A stretch of 64,000 nucleotides of DNA, from assembly GCF_003416885.1 (NCBI RefSeq), contig NZ_QVPD01000006.1, positions 81,464 through 145,463 on the forward strand, read 5' to 3'. The number at the start of each line of letters is the position of its first letter. Positions within the stretch are counted from its first letter, which is position 1. The position numbers and the translations under genes were made by a program. Positions 37,788 through 47,383 of this stretch are shown here, one piece after another. The DNA is from Cognatiluteimonas weifangensis. Lineage in GTDB: Bacteria; Pseudomonadota; Gammaproteobacteria; Xanthomonadales; Xanthomonadaceae. The notes beneath the pieces are model-generated. The model saw nothing but the letters and a program-made list of their open reading frames with translations, made no database searches and was not told the origin of the DNA.

Positions 37788-38471
37788 ATGCCGACCGCCT
37801 TGCACGTCGCGCACCGCCAAACCACCACCAACCCGCTGGCGCCCGACGCCGCCGCGATCGACCGCTTCCTCGGCTACTGCCACCGCCGCCGCTATCCGCC
37901 GCGCACCGAGGTGTTCCGCCCGGGCGACCCGGCCGGCACGCTCTATTACGTGGTCAACGGCTCCACCAGCATCATCACCGAGGAGGACGACGGCCGCGAG
38001 CTGGTGCTGGGCTACTTCGGCGCCGGCGAGTTCGTCGGCGAGATGGGCCTGTTCATCGAATCCGACCGGCGCGAGGTGATCCTGCGCACTCGGGTGCCGT
38101 GCGAACTGGCCGAGATCAGCTACGAGCGCCTGTACCAGCTGTTCGCCGGGCCGCTGGCGGCCGACGCGCCGGGGCTGCTGTGGGCGATCGGCGCGCAGCT
38201 GTCGCGGCGCCTGCTCGATACCAGCCGCAAGGCCGGGCGCCTGGCGTTCCTCGACGTCACCGACCGCATCATCCGCACCCTGCACGACCTGACCCACGAG
38301 CCGGAGGCGATGAGCCACCCGCAGGGCACGCAGCTGCGGGTCTCGCGGCAGGAGCTGGCGCGCCTGGTCGGCTGCTCGCGCGAGATGGCCGGGCGGGTGC
38401 TGAAGAAGCTGCAGCTCGACGGCGTGCTGCACGCACGCGGCAAGACCATCGTGCTGTACGGCACGCGCTGA
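37788..38471 (+). CDS. clp: CRP-like global regulator Clp
   Basis: CRP/FNR-family transcription factor of 227 residues. The cyclic-nucleotide-binding fold covers residues ~30-140 (FRPGDPAGTLYYVVNGSTSII, FVGEMGLFIES), and the C-terminal winged helix contains the recognition helix SRQELARLVGCSREMAGRVLKKLQ. The near-invariant run RLAFLDVTDRI-RTLHDL and the end KTIVLYGTR match Clp of Xanthomonas and Lysobacter. There Clp answers to c-di-GMP and controls exoenzymes, polysaccharide and virulence genes. Divergent from speD across a 143-base gap. Confidence 0.93.
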   Translation: MPTALHVAHRQTTTNPLAPDAAAIDRFLGYCHRRRYPPRTEVFRPGDPAGTLYYVVNGSTSIITEEDDGRELVLGYFGAGEFVGEMGLFIESDRREVILRTRVPCELAEISYERLYQLFAGPLAADAPGLLWAIGAQLSRRLLDTSRKAGRLAFLDVTDRIIRTLHDLTHEPEAMSHPQGTQLRVSRQELARLVGCSREMAGRVLKKLQLDGVLHARGKTIVLYGTR

Positions 38472-38474
38472 GCG

Positions 38475-38927
38475 ATGGCGAGCGCTGCCGGCCCTGCGCC
38501 GCGGGTGCGGCCGGCGACAGCGGACGACGCCGGGGCCGTGGCCCGGCTGCTGGCCCAGCTCGGCTATCCCTGTGCGCACGAGGAGGCCGCCGAACGCATC
38601 GCGGTGATCGCCGCCGACCCGCGCCAGCACCTGCTGCTGGCCGAGCATGACGGCGCGGCCTGCGGGCTGGTCTCGCTCCACCTCCTGTACTCGCTCGCGC
38701 ACGGCGCGGAGCTGGCGCGCATCACCGCGCTGGTGGTCGCCCCCGAGCACTGCCGCCGCGGCATCGGCCGTCGGCTGCTGCGCGAGGTCGAGCAACTGTC
38801 GCGCCGCCGCCGCGTGCACCGGATCGAGGTCGCCAGCAACGCCCAGCGCACCGGCGCGCACGCGTTCTACCGCGACTGCGGTTACGCCGACGGCTCGCTG
38901 CGCTTCGTCAAGATGCTGGGCGACTGA
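38475..38927 (+). CDS. GNAT family N-acetyltransferase
   Basis: A 150-residue GNAT protein. RPATADDAGAVARLLAQLGYP is the N-terminal strand-helix and LVVAPEHCRRGIGRRLLREVEQL contains the acetyl-CoA loop (RRGIGR). The C-terminal GAHAFYRDCGYADGSLRFVK is usual. Starts four bases after the clp stop, so it is likely co-transcribed. Acceptor unknown. Confidence 0.85.
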   Translation: MASAAGPAPRVRPATADDAGAVARLLAQLGYPCAHEEAAERIAVIAADPRQHLLLAEHDGAACGLVSLHLLYSLAHGAELARITALVVAPEHCRRGIGRRLLREVEQLSRRRRVHRIEVASNAQRTGAHAFYRDCGYADGSLRFVKMLGD

Positions 38928-39005
38928 CGGGACGCCGCACAGGGCAGCATGCGGCAGCGGCGCGCGCCGACGCCTGCGGCCGGCACGGGGCGCCCCGGCG
39001 CCGCT

Positions 39006-39743
39006 CTACCCCGGCGGATCGCCAGCGCGGTGGGCACAACCCCAGTTGAGAATCGGCGTGCCCGGCGGCAGCACGCGGCGGAACAGCGCCACCCGCGAGC
39101 GCTTCGGGTTGACCACCACCGGCCGGCGCGCGGCCTGCAGCAGCGGCAGGTCGGCGGCGCTGTCGGAATAGGCGATCGCGATCCGGTCGTAGCCGTGGTC
39201 CCAGATCATCCGCATCTTGTTGGCCGCGTGGCAGTGCTGCACGGTGACGTAGCCGCCCAGGAACGGCTCGCCGAGACTGCCGATCACCGGCAGGTCCTGG
39301 TGGGCGACGAAGTCCAGGATCGCGCGCGCCAGCTCCGGCGGCGCGCCGGTGGCGATCAGCACCCTGTCGCCGGCGACACGGTGGCGGTGCAGCACCTCCA
39401 GCGCCCGCGGCAGCAGCCGGGCGCGGATGGCCGCGGCGTCGGCCTGCACGTAGGCGTCGATCAGGCGCTCGATGTCGCGGCCGCCGCCGACCGTGCCGAT
39501 CCACAGGAACCCGGAAATCCCGCGGCGCCGGGTCGGCAGCCAGGCCACCATCGGCAGCAGCAGCGGCGCGGCCAGCAGCGCCAGCGCCTGGCGCCAGCGG
39601 CGGCGCCGGATCAGCCACGCCACCAGGTGCGCGCCGGAGTCGCCGGCGTACAGGGTGTGGTCGAAGTCGAACACCACCAGCGGCCGGTACGGCAGCGCGG
39701 TCTCGGGTGCGGGCATCGGCGCGGGCTCGGGGAGCGGCATCAT
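39006..39743 (-). CDS. HAD-IB family phosphatase
   Basis: A 245-residue haloacid dehalogenase-type hydrolase. Motif I is [15 protein letters not shown] near residues 22-36, motif [10 protein letters not shown], motif III the basic HAANKMRMI, and motif [15 protein letters not shown]. The insert around residues 45-75 is hydrophobic ([16 protein letters not shown]), so the protein may associate with the membrane, as in relatives acting on lipid phosphates. Its ATG overlaps the trpC stop by four bases, so it is translated with the trp operon. A tryptophan-related substrate is not implied by the motifs. Confidence 0.83.
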   Translation of the reverse strand: MMPLPEPAPMPAPETALPYRPLVVFDFDHTLYAGDSGAHLVAWLIRRRRWRQALALLAAPLLLPMVAWLPTRRRGISGFLWIGTVGGGRDIERLIDAYVQADAAAIRARLLPRALEVLHRHRVAGDRVLIATGAPPELARAILDFVAHQDLPVIGSLGEPFLGGYVTVQHCHAANKMRMIWDHGYDRIAIAYSDSAADLPLLQAARRPVVVNPKRSRVALFRRVLPPGTPILNWGCAHRAGDPPG

Positions 39744-40549
39744 GCGGCGAAGAATAGCCGTTGCAGCGCCGCGCCCGGATCGGCTTCGCGCATGAACGCC
39801 TCGCCGACCAGGAACGCGTCGACGCCCGCGGCGCGCAGGCGGCGCACGTCGGCGGCGGTGGCGATGCCGCTTTCGGTGACCAGGCGGCGCTCCGGCGGCA
39901 CCGCAGTGCGCAGCGCCAGGGTGGTGTCCAGCGACACCTTGAAGCTGCGCAGGTCGCGGTTGTTGATCCCGAGCAGCGGCGCGCGGCCGGCCACCGGCGG
40001 CAGCGCCAGCGCGCGCTGCAGCTCGTCCGCGGCATGCGCTTCCAGCAGCACGTCCATGCCCAGCGCCAGCGCCTGCGCGGACAACGCCCGCAGCTGCGCG
40101 TCGTCGAGCGCGGCCACGATCAGCAGAATGCAGTCGGCGCCCAGCGCGCGCGCCTCGACCACCTGGTAGGGATCGACGGTGAAATCCTTGCGCAGCACCG
40201 GCAGGGTGCAGGCGGCGCGGGCCTGCTGCAGGTGGGCGTCGGCGCCCTGGAAGAACTCGACGTCGGTCAGCACCGACAGGCAGGCGGCGCCGGCGGCGGC
40301 GTAGCTGCGCGCGATCGCCGCCGGGTCGAAGTCGGCGCGGATCAGGCCGCGCGACGGGCTGGCTTTCTTGATCTCGGCGATCACCGCGGGCGCGCCGGTC
40401 GCCACCCGGGCCGCGAGCGCGGCGGCGAAGCCGCGCGCCGGCGGCAGCTCCGCGGCCCGCGCCGCCAGTTCGCGCAGCGGCACGCGCGCGCGGCGCGCGG
40501 CCACCTCCTGCGCCTTGCGCTGCAGGATCCGCTGCAGGATGTCGTTCAT
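39740..40549 (-). CDS. trpC: Indole-3-glycerol phosphate synthase
   Basis: Monofunctional TIM-barrel enzyme, 269 residues. [22 protein letters not shown] has the substrate-binding Kx[25 protein letters not shown] the catalytic Lys, and [19 protein letters not shown] and [31 protein letters not shown] follow. No TrpF fusion. Overlaps trpD by four bases (ATGA). Confidence 0.96.
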   Translation of the reverse strand: MNDILQRILQRKAQEVAARRARVPLRELAARAAELPPARGFAAALAARVATGAPAVIAEIKKASPSRGLIRADFDPAAIARSYAAAGAACLSVLTDVEFFQGADAHLQQARAACTLPVLRKDFTVDPYQVVEARALGADCILLIVAALDDAQLRALSAQALALGMDVLLEAHAADELQRALALPPVAGRAPLLGINNRDLRSFKVSLDTTLALRTAVPPERRLVTESGIATAADVRRLRAAGVDAFLVGEAFMREADPGAALQRLFFAA

Positions 40550-41595
40550 CGCCCGCCCGTCCCGGCGCCGGCGAGGCGCTGCGTGGCGGCGACGAACTCC
40601 CGCAGCTTCGCCCGCGCCGCGCCGGAGGCGAGCGCGGCACGGGCGCGGACGATGCCGTCGGCGATGGAGTCGGCGACGCCGGCCGCGTACAGCGCCGCGC
40701 CGGCGTTCAGGGCCACGATCTCCCGCGGCAGGCCCGGGGTGTCGTCGAGCGCGCTCAGCAGCATCGCCTTCGACTCGGCGGCATCGGCCACGCGCAGGTT
40801 GCGGGTATGCGCCATGGCGATGCCGAAATCCTCCGGATGCACCTCGTACTCGCGCACCGCGCCGTCGCGCAGCTCGCCGACCAGGGTCGCCGCGCCCAGC
40901 GACAGCTCGTCCATGCCGTCGCGGCCCCACACCACCAGCGCGCGCTGCGCGCCCAGCGCCTGCAGCACCCGCACCTGGATGCCGACCAGGTCCGGATGGA
41001 ACACCCCCATCAGGATGTTCGGCGCGCCCGCCGGGTTGGTCAGCGGGCCGAGGATGTTGAACAGGGTGCGCACCCCCAGCTCCCGGCGCACCGGCGCCAC
41101 CATCTTCATCGCCGGATGGTGCAGCGGCGCGTACATGAAGCCGACGCCGGTGGCGCCGATGCACTGCGCCACCTGCTCGGGCTGCAGCTCGATCGCCGCG
41201 CCCAGCGCCTCCAGCACGTCGGCCGCGCCCGATCTGGAGGACACGCTGCGGTTGCCGTGCTTGGCGACCCGGGCGCCCGCCGCCGCGGCCACGAACGCGG
41301 CGGCGGTGGAGATGTTGAAGGTGTGCGCGCCGTCGCCGCCGGTGCCGACGATGTCGACCAGCTGCGCGCGGTCGGCGACCTCCACCGGGCGCGCGAACTC
41401 GCGCAGCACCTGCGCCGCGCCGGCGATCTCGTCGACGGTCTCCTTCTTCACCCGCAGCCCGGTGAGGATCGCGGCGGTCAGGGCCGGCGGGACCTCGCCG
41501 CGCATGATCCGGCGCATCAGGTCGACCATTTCGTCGAAAAAGATTTCGCGGTGCTCGATGGTGCGCTGCAGGGCTTCTTGCGGGGTGATGGGCAT
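40546..41595 (-). CDS. trpD: Anthranilate phosphoribosyltransferase
   Basis: 349 residues. The PRPP-binding GTGGDG lies at residues 84-89 with [17 protein letters not shown] next; [21 protein letters not shown] and [13 protein letters not shown] are conserved. Follows trpG by about 120 bases, the longest gap inside the operon, with no terminator seen. Confidence 0.96.
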   Translation of the reverse strand: MPITPQEALQRTIEHREIFFDEMVDLMRRIMRGEVPPALTAAILTGLRVKKETVDEIAGAAQVLREFARPVEVADRAQLVDIVGTGGDGAHTFNISTAAAFVAAAAGARVAKHGNRSVSSRSGAADVLEALGAAIELQPEQVAQCIGATGVGFMYAPLHHPAMKMVAPVRRELGVRTLFNILGPLTNPAGAPNILMGVFHPDLVGIQVRVLQALGAQRALVVWGRDGMDELSLGAATLVGELRDGAVREYEVHPEDFGIAMAHTRNLRVADAAESKAMLLSALDDTPGLPREIVALNAGAALYAAGVADSIADGIVRARAALASGAARAKLREFVAATQRLAGAGTGGR

Positions 41596-41715
41596 GGTGT
41601 GGGCTCGTGTGGGTCGGTGCCTGCGGCCGCGACGCAGGCGGGCGCGACGCAGGTCGCGATGGGAAACAAGCGCGGGGCCGGATCGCGACTCGCGTCCTCC
41701 ACCGCCGGGCCGCGG

Positions 41716-42294
41716 TCAGCGCTCCAGGAAGTTCTTCAGCAGCGCATGGCCGTGCTCGGTCAGGATCGATTCGGGGTGGAACTGCACGCCTTCCACCGGG
41801 TGTTCGCGGTGGCGCAGGCCCATCAGCGCCTCGACACCGCCGTCGGCGTGCTCGCTCCAGGCGGTGACCTCCAGGCACGGCGGCAGCGCGGCCGCGTCCA
41901 CCACCAGCGAGTGGTAGCGGGTCGCCTCGAAACCGTCCGGCAGCCCCGCGAACACGCCGGCGCCGCGATGGCGGATGCGCGAGGTCTTGCCGTGCATGAT
42001 CCGGCCGGCGCGCACCACCTGGCCGCCGTAGGCCTGGCCGATCGCCTGGTGGCCCAGGCACACGCCCAGGATCGGGATGCGCGGGCCGAGCGCGCGGATC
42101 AGCTCCAGCGACACCCCGGCCTGGTCCGGCGTGCACGGCCCCGGCGAGATCACGATCCGCTCCGGCGCGCGCGCGGCGATCTGCGCCACGCTCAGCGCGT
42201 CGTTGCGCACCACCTCCACCTCCGCGCCCAGCGCCTGCAGGTACTGCACCAGGTTGAAGGTGAAGCTGTCGTAGTTGTCCAGCATCAGCAGCAT
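41716..42294 (-). CDS. trpG: Anthranilate synthase component II (glutamine amidotransferase)
   Basis: 192 residues. Class I amidotransferase triad: Cys79 in [12 protein letters not shown], and the His-Glu pair in [27 protein letters not shown] and [12 protein letters not shown] are the TrpG/PabA signatures. The ATG at 42294 is ten bases after the trpE stop; an inner ATG at 42285 is possible. May also serve PABA synthesis. Confidence 0.95.
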   Translation of the reverse strand: MLLMLDNYDSFTFNLVQYLQALGAEVEVVRNDALSVAQIAARAPERIVISPGPCTPDQAGVSLELIRALGPRIPILGVCLGHQAIGQAYGGQVVRAGRIMHGKTSRIRHRGAGVFAGLPDGFEATRYHSLVVDAAALPPCLEVTAWSEHADGGVEALMGLRHREHPVEGVQFHPESILTEHGHALLKNFLER

Positions 42295-42304
42295 GGGGAC
42301 GTCC

Positions 42305-43816
42305 TCACAGGCCGCGCGCGGCTTCGGCCACCGCACGGAACAGCGCGCGGCCCTTGTTCATCGTCTCTTCCCACTCCAGCGCCGGGTCGGAGTCGTGGAC
42401 GATGCCGGCACCGGCCTGCACGTGCAGCCGGCCGTCCTGGATCACCGCGGTGCGGATCGCGATCGCGGTGTCGGCGTCGCCATGCCAGCCGAGGTAGCCG
42501 ATGGCGCCGGCGTAGACGTTGCGCCGGATCGGCTCCAGCTCGCGGATGATCTCCAGCGCGCGGATCTTGGGCGCGCCGCTGACGGTGCCGGCCGGGAAGG
42601 CCGCGCGCAGCACGTCGGCGTACGACAGCCCGGCGCGCAGCGTGCCGGTGACCTCGCTGACGATGTGCATGACGTGGCTGTAGCGCTCGATCCCGAACCG
42701 CTCGCCCACTTCCACCGTGCCGGATTCGGCGACGCGGCCGACATCGTTGCGGCCCAGGTCGATCAGCATCAGGTGCTCGGCGCGCTCCTTGGGATCGGCC
42801 AGCAGCTCGGCCTCCAGCGCCGCGTCCTGCGCCGCGGTGGCGCCGCGCGGGCGGGTGCCGGCGATCGGGCGCACGGTGACGGTGGCGCGTCCGTGCGCGT
42901 CGTGCTGCAGCCGCGCCAGGATCTCCGGCGAACTGCCGACCACCTGCATCTCGCCGACATCCAGGAAGTACAGGTAGGGCGACGGATTCAGCGCGCGCAG
43001 CGCGCGGTACACGTCGATCGGGCGCGCGGCGAAGGGCACCGACAGCCGTTGCGACAGCACCACCTGGAACACGTCGCCGGCAGCGATGTAGGCCTTGGCC
43101 CGGGCGACCGCATCGAGGAAGCCCTCGCGGCTGAAGCCGGAGACGAACTGCGCCTCGTCCAGCACCTGCGGCTGCTGCAGCTGCGGATAGCCGGCGCCGC
43201 CATGGCGCAGGCGATGGCTGAGTTCGTCCAGGCGGCGATTGGCGCGCGCCAGCGCCTGCGGCTGCGCCGGATCGGCGTGCACCACCAGGTACAGCCGGCC
43301 CTTGAGGTTGTCGAACACCGCCAGCTCGGTGCTGAGCATCAGCAGGATGTCGGGGGTGCCGAGCTCGTCGGGCTTGTCGGCACCGCGCAGGCGCGGCTCC
43401 AGGTACTGCACGCATTCGAAGCCGAACCAGCCGACCAGCCCGCCGCTGAAGCCCGGCAGGCCGTCGATCCCGGGCACCGAATGCGCGGCGCGCAGGCGCT
43501 CGACCTCGGCGAAGGGATCGGCGACTTCGCGCGCTTCGACCAACTCGCCATGCTCGGTCACCGACAGGGTGTGGCCGGCGAACGCGTACACCCGCTGCGC
43601 CGGCAGGCCGATGATCGAATAGCGGCCGAAACGCTCGCCGCCCTCGACCGATTCGAACAGGTAGGTGTGCGGGCCGTCGGCCAGCTTCAGGTAGACCGAC
43701 AGCGGCGTGTCGAGGTCGGACAGGACCTCGCGCACCACCGGGATCAGGGTATGGCCGTCAGCGGCGTGACGGGCGAAGCGCTCGGCGGCTTCGGCAGGGC
43801 TCGGGCTGGTACTCAC
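42305..43816 (-). CDS. trpE: Anthranilate synthase component I
   Basis: Chorismate-binding subunit, 503 residues from a GTG at 43816 preceded by AAGGAAG. The N-terminal regulatory half has [28 protein letters not shown] (in parts), whose LLES-type segment binds feedback Trp in the family. The catalytic half has [47 protein letters not shown] and [15 protein letters not shown]. Upstream lies a short frame with clustered Trp codons, which points to control by translation of a leader. Confidence 0.96.
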   Translation of the reverse strand: MSTSPSPAEAAERFARHAADGHTLIPVVREVLSDLDTPLSVYLKLADGPHTYLFESVEGGERFGRYSIIGLPAQRVYAFAGHTLSVTEHGELVEAREVADPFAEVERLRAAHSVPGIDGLPGFSGGLVGWFGFECVQYLEPRLRGADKPDELGTPDILLMLSTELAVFDNLKGRLYLVVHADPAQPQALARANRRLDELSHRLRHGGAGYPQLQQPQVLDEAQFVSGFSREGFLDAVARAKAYIAAGDVFQVVLSQRLSVPFAARPIDVYRALRALNPSPYLYFLDVGEMQVVGSSPEILARLQHDAHGRATVTVRPIAGTRPRGATAAQDAALEAELLADPKERAEHLMLIDLGRNDVGRVAESGTVEVGERFGIERYSHVMHIVSEVTGTLRAGLSYADVLRAAFPAGTVSGAPKIRALEIIRELEPIRRNVYAGAIGYLGWHGDADTAIAIRTAVIQDGRLHVQAGAGIVHDSDPALEWEETMNKGRALFRAVAEAARGL

Positions 43817-43925
43817 GCAGGACTTCCTTCGACGGGCAGGCAGGGACGGCGGCAACGGTGGCGGCAGGCCACCATCGCCAGCCCTGCGGGGCTGCGAACG
43901 AAGGAGTGAAGGCGCACAAGCTCAT
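43758..43925 (-). CDS. trpL: Putative trp leader peptide with Trp cluster
   Basis: A short frame upstream of trpE starting MSLCAFTPSFAAPQ and then reading Gly-Trp-Arg-Trp-Trp-Pro at codons 15-20 (Trp at 43880-43878, 43874-43872 and 43871-43869). Three Trp codons in four positions is far above chance for a ~55-codon frame. The frame stays open past the trpE GTG and ends at 43758 in another frame, which is odd for a leader. The start codon lies where transcription from the extended -10 at 43932-43940 would begin, so the message may be leaderless, as known for trpL of Sinorhizobium. Confidence 0.6.
   Translation of the reverse strand: MSLCAFTPSFAAPQGWRWWPAATVAAVPACPSKEVLREYQPEPCRSRRALRPSRR
43851..43894 (-). 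promoter_or_regulatory. Leader RNA hairpins overlapping the Trp codons
   Basis: A 12-bp stem with two or three G-U pairs joins 43868-43879 and 43851-43862 around a five-base loop; its 5' arm contains all three Trp codons except the first bases of the first. A smaller stem, CAGCCC/GGGCTG (43879-43884 with 43889-43894), abuts it and shares its edge base, so both compete. A ribosome stalled at Trp would open the larger stem. No T run follows, so control may act on translation of trpE or through Rho. Confidence 0.5.
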
Positions 43926-43931
43926 GGGCCG

Positions 43932-43940
43932 ACTCTAGCA
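43932..43940 (-). promoter_or_regulatory. Extended -10 promoter of the trp operon
   Basis: TGCTAGAGT on the minus strand, seven bases before the leader ATG. No convincing -35 box at 17 bases; the TGn extension could compensate. Predicted start of transcription is at or next to the ATG at 43925. Confidence 0.45.
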
Positions 43941-43964
43941 GGCGAGGCAGCGGCGGCGCTAGCT

Positions 43965-44575
43965 GCGATCTCTCAGCAGGTTGTCCCTCCGGGGCCGACT
44001 CCGAGACTGGAGGTGCCCCGGATGGACCTGCAAGAACATGATTTCTCTCCCGGGCACGGAACCTTTGCGGAGGAAGCCGGTGGGGGCCGCCCTCGTGTGG
44101 GAGACGCCGTGAATGCATCCCGAGTGCGGAAACCTCTGCGGGGAGAAGCCGGCGGCCCGGCCTGTGCGGGACACGCCGTGAATACATCCCTGTAGGCTCC
44201 TCGGCGGCATCCATGCCGCCGACGGTCCCGCACAGGCCGAGCCACCGGCTTTCGGGCAAGTGAGTCGGCGCTTGTAGAGAAAACCAACCAGAAGCGATGG
44301 ACGCCAATCTCGCCAAGTCGCCGCCCGGCTGGCTGGGGGTGCGGAGAGTGGACCAGGGAGGGTCCACGACCCGACTTAAAGACAGGAGGTCGTCAGGAGG
44401 GCGCAGCACCCCCAGCCAGCCGGGCGGCGACTCCCGCCGAAGCCGATCCCCAGATTGCAGGCCGGGTTGGCCTGCGCCCCGACTTAAAGACAGGAGGTCG
44501 TCAGGAGGGCGCAGCACCCCCCACAGCCCGCGGCGGCGACTCCGTCCGAAGCCGATCCCCTGGGCAGCTGCAAAG
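43965..44575. repeat. Composite intergenic repeat element, copy 2
   Basis: Fills the space between rpe and the trp promoter. It has two or three degenerate ~68 bp units (near 44040 and 44127), the palindrome at 44146-44251, the spacer GGGCAAGTGAGTCGGCG, an inverted segment, the small stem GTGGAC/GTCCAC near 44350, and two copies of the second unit starting near 44372 and 44479 (period about 107). Order and much of the sequence match copy 1 at 30 kb. The tail 44576-44620 before the rpe stop shows nothing else. Confidence 0.87.
44146..44251. repeat. Core palindrome of repeat copy 2
   Basis: Arms at 44146-44172 and 44225-44251 are complementary except for two positions; the nested CGGCGGCAT/ATGCCGCCG stem is retained. 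One base differs from copies 1 and 3 in the loop (CATCCC for CGTCCC). Confidence 0.88.
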
Positions 44576-44620
44576 CGCCAATCCCGCGTGTCTCACCGAA
44601 CAACGCGGCGGGTCGACACG

Positions 44621-45292
44621 CTAGCGCACCGCCGCGACCGCGGCTTTCATCGCCGCGATCACCGCGGCGTAGTCCGGCTGGCCGAAGATCGCACTGCCGG
44701 CGACGAAGGTGTCGGCGCCGGCGGCGGCGATCGCGCCGATGTTGTCCGGCTTGACCCCGCCGTCGACCTCCAGCCGGATCGGCTTGCCGCAGCGCTCGAT
44801 CATGCCGCGCACCACGCGCAGCTTGTCCAGGGTCGCCGGGATGAACGACTGCCCGCCGAAGCCTGGGTTCACCGACATCAGCAGTACGTGATCCAGATCC
44901 TCCAGCACCCAGTCGAGCACGTCGACCGGGGTGGCCGGGTTCAGCACCAGCCCGGCGCGGCAGCCGCCGGCCTTGATCAGCTGGATCGTCCGGTGGACGT
45001 GACGCGAGGCTTCGGGGTGGAAGCTGATTTCGGTCGCGCCGGCCTTCACGAAGTCCGGGACGATCCGGTCCACCGGCTCGACCATCAGATGCACGTCGAT
45101 CGGGGCGCTGACGCCGTGCTTGCGCAGCGCTTCGCACACCAGCGGGCCGATGGTCAGGTTGGGGACGTAGTGGTTGTCCATCACGTCGAAGTGGACCCAG
45201 TCGGCGCCGGCGGCCAGCACCTGGTCGACCTCCGCGCCGAGGCGGGCGAAGTCGGCCGAAAGGATGGACGGGGCAATGACGGTCGGCTGCAT
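44621..45292 (-). CDS. rpe: Ribulose-phosphate 3-epimerase
   Basis: TIM-barrel epimerase of the pentose phosphate path, 223 residues. [56 protein letters not shown] and [13 protein letters not shown] are all canonical, with the metal-binding His and Asp present. Start MQPTVIAPS at 45292. Same strand as trpE downstream, but separated by the repeat element. Confidence 0.97.
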   Translation of the reverse strand: MQPTVIAPSILSADFARLGAEVDQVLAAGADWVHFDVMDNHYVPNLTIGPLVCEALRKHGVSAPIDVHLMVEPVDRIVPDFVKAGATEISFHPEASRHVHRTIQLIKAGGCRAGLVLNPATPVDVLDWVLEDLDHVLLMSVNPGFGGQSFIPATLDKLRVVRGMIERCGKPIRLEVDGGVKPDNIGAIAAAGADTFVAGSAIFGQPDYAAVIAAMKAAVAAVR

Positions 45293-45341
45293 GGGCGGCG
45301 GATTCCTGGTGGTGGCGCCGGGCGTCCGGCCTGGGCACAGC

Positions 45342-45674
45342 TTACCCGCGCTTGCGCAAGGTCCGGATGCGGTCGTAGGCGGCGTTGATCTCGCGCGACC
45401 GGGCCTCGGCCTGGCGGCGCAGTTCCGCGGCCGCGCCGGCAAGCCGGTCGGGATGGTACTGGGCGATCAGCCGGCGCCAGGCCAGGTCGACCTCGGCGTC
45501 GCTGGCGTCCGCGGTCAGGCCGAGGACGCGGTAGGGGTCGTCGCGGCGGCGGAACCAGTCGGCGTCGAAGGCGTGGCCGATCAGCACCCCGATCAGCGCG
45601 CCCAGCAGCGGGTTGGCCCGCAGCAGCGCCGCGCCGGCGAAGAAGCCGAGCAATTTGCCGTACCAGCGTTTCAT
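45342..45674 (-). CDS. Small J-domain protein with N-terminal hydrophobic segment
   Basis: A 110-residue protein. Residues ~7-35 are glycine/alanine/leucine-rich ([30 protein letters not shown], in parts), like the membrane segment of DjlA. The C-terminal J domain has [22 protein letters not shown] and the catalytic HPD in [10 protein letters not shown]. It would stimulate a DnaK-type chaperone at the membrane. Shorter than DjlA, since the TerB-like middle domain is missing. Lies 49 bases from rpe. Confidence 0.82.
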   Translation of the reverse strand: MKRWYGKLLGFFAGAALLRANPLLGALIGVLIGHAFDADWFRRRDDPYRVLGLTADASDAEVDLAWRRLIAQYHPDRLAGAAAELRRQAEARSREINAAYDRIRTLRKRG

Positions 45675-45764
45675 CGCCGCAGTCTACAAGCCGCGGGGGC
45701 GCCATCGGCGCGTTCGCGCCGTACACTAGCCGGCCCCGGAACCGCAAGCCCACAGGCATCCCGC

Positions 45765-46673
45765 GTGGCGACCACCCTGCTGCAATCCGACCTTCCCGGC
45801 CTCACCCTGCGCCACCGCGGCAAGGTCCGCGACGTGTTCGACCTGCCGGCCGACGGCGGCGAGCCGAAACTGCTGATGGTCGCCAGCGACCGCCTCAGCG
45901 CCTTCGACGTGGTGCTGCCCGACCCGATCCCCGGCAAGGGCGAGATGCTGTGCCAGATCAGCAACTTCTGGTTCGCGCAGACCGCGCACATCGTGCCCAA
46001 TCACCTCACCGGCATCGACGTCGCCAGTGTGCTGCCGGCCGGCGTGGACCCGGCGCTGTACGCCAAACGCGCGGTGGTCGCGCGCAAGCTCAAGCCGGTG
46101 CCGGTGGAGGCGATCGCCCGCGGCTACCTGATCGGCAGCGGCTGGAAGGACTACCAGCGCACCGGCCGGGTCAGCGGCATCGCCCTGCCGCCGGGCCTGC
46201 GCCAGGCCGAGCAGCTGCCGCAGCCGATCTTCACCCCCTCGACCAAGGCCGCGGCCGGCGCCCACGACGAGAACATCGACTTCGACACCATGGTGCGCAC
46301 GGTCGGCGCCGATCTCGCCGAACAGGTGCGCGACGCAACCCTGCGCCTGTACACCTTCGCCCGCGACTACGCGGCGCAGCGCGGGATCATCCTGGCCGAC
46401 ACCAAGTTCGAGTTCGGCACCGACGCCGACGGTCGCCTGTACGTGATGGACGAGATGCTGACCCCGGACTCCTCGCGCTACTGGCCGGCCGACCAATACC
46501 AGGTCGGCTCCAGCCCGCCCAGCTACGACAAGCAGTTCGTACGCGACTACCTGGAGACGCTGGACTGGGACAAGACCGCGCCCGGACCGCGACTGCCGCC
46601 GGAGGTCATCGCCCGCACCCGCGCCAAGTACGCCGAGGCGCTGCACAAGCTGGCGGGCATTTCGATCGACTGA
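45765..46673 (+). CDS. purC: Phosphoribosylaminoimidazole-succinocarboxamide synthase
   Basis: SAICAR synthetase, 302 residues, from a GTG at 45765. [80 protein letters not shown] (in parts) are the standard motifs of the long, non-E. coli type. No ATG fits the conserved N-terminus, and the frame upstream of the GTG is not conserved. Confidence 0.95.
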   Translation: MATTLLQSDLPGLTLRHRGKVRDVFDLPADGGEPKLLMVASDRLSAFDVVLPDPIPGKGEMLCQISNFWFAQTAHIVPNHLTGIDVASVLPAGVDPALYAKRAVVARKLKPVPVEAIARGYLIGSGWKDYQRTGRVSGIALPPGLRQAEQLPQPIFTPSTKAAAGAHDENIDFDTMVRTVGADLAEQVRDATLRLYTFARDYAAQRGIILADTKFEFGTDADGRLYVMDEMLTPDSSRYWPADQYQVGSSPPSYDKQFVRDYLETLDWDKTAPGPRLPPEVIARTRAKYAEALHKLAGISID

Positions 46674-46721
46674 TTGCGAAGCGGTTCCCCCCGAAGCCGG
46701 GCACTCCATGTGGCGCGAGAA

Positions 46722-46830
46722 GGCGCCCCGCGCCGGGGCGGGCTTCGAGTGCACCACGGATGGCACGCGGCCGCGCATCGGCGCCGGACGCGGCGTTTGA
46801 GCGGCGAAGCCCGCTCCGGCATGGGGCGCC
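46722..46830. repeat. Imperfect 26-bp inverted repeat
   Basis: Arms at 46722-46747 and 46805-46830 (core GGCGCCCC ... GCGGGCTTCG) match at about 22 of 26 positions, with a 57-base loop. It fills half of the gap between purC and the next gene and may act as a terminator or be a small dispersed palindrome. Confidence 0.65.
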
Positions 46831-46883
46831 GACCTGCGAAGCGATGACTTGCCCACCGCGGCCACCAAGCGCAAGCTCGCCGC

Positions 46884-47369
46884 ATGAATGCCCAAACGCC
46901 CGCCGACCGCCGGATCGACCGCTGGTTCGCCCACTACTCCGGCGACCATCGCCACCCGGTGAACCAGCGCATCCACGTGTTCGCGGTACCCCTGATCCTG
47001 TGGAGCGCGATCGCGCTGCTGTGGTGCATTCCCGTCGTCGGCAGCTGGTTCCGGCCCGGGCTGTGGGCGGCGCTGGCGATGTTCTTCGCCTGGGCGTTCT
47101 ACTACCGCGCCTCGCGCAAGCTGGGCTACGGCATGCTCGCGGTCTTCGTGCTGCTGGGCTGGCTCACGCGCTGGCTGCACGAAGCGCTGGGCACGCAGCA
47201 GCTGCTGCTGGCGGCGGTCGCGGTGTTCGTGCTGGCGTGGATCGCGCAGTTCGCCGGCCACAAGATCGAAGGCCGCAAGCCGAGCTTCCTCACCGACCTG
47301 ACCTACCTGCTGATCGGCCCGGCCTGGGTGCTGGCCAAGCTGTACCGCAAGCTCGGCTGGTCGTACTGA
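46884..47369 (+). CDS. Mpo1-like (DUF962) membrane protein
   Basis: A 161-residue protein of the DUF962/Mpo1 group; yeast Mpo1 is an Fe-dependent dioxygenase in alpha-oxidation of 2-hydroxy fatty acids. The N-terminal HYSGDHRHPVNQRIHVFAVPL carries the conserved histidines, and FAGHKIEGRKPSFLTDLTYLLIGP the second histidine motif. Four hydrophobic helices lie between. Activity of the bacterial homologue is inferred from family only. Confidence 0.82.
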   Translation: MNAQTPADRRIDRWFAHYSGDHRHPVNQRIHVFAVPLILWSAIALLWCIPVVGSWFRPGLWAALAMFFAWAFYYRASRKLGYGMLAVFVLLGWLTRWLHEALGTQQLLLAAVAVFVLAWIAQFAGHKIEGRKPSFLTDLTYLLIGPAWVLAKLYRKLGWSY

Positions 47370-47383
47370 GTGCGCGCGTCGCG

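Noticed and set aside
43851..43879. Classical Rho-independent attenuator for trp
   Set aside because: The hairpin is strong but lacks a T run, so it was listed as a regulatory stem and not as a terminator.
43813..44517. 234-residue minus-strand frame through the repeat and the trp leader
   Set aside because: It runs through the repeat element with no conservation and ends inside the trpE ribosome-binding region.
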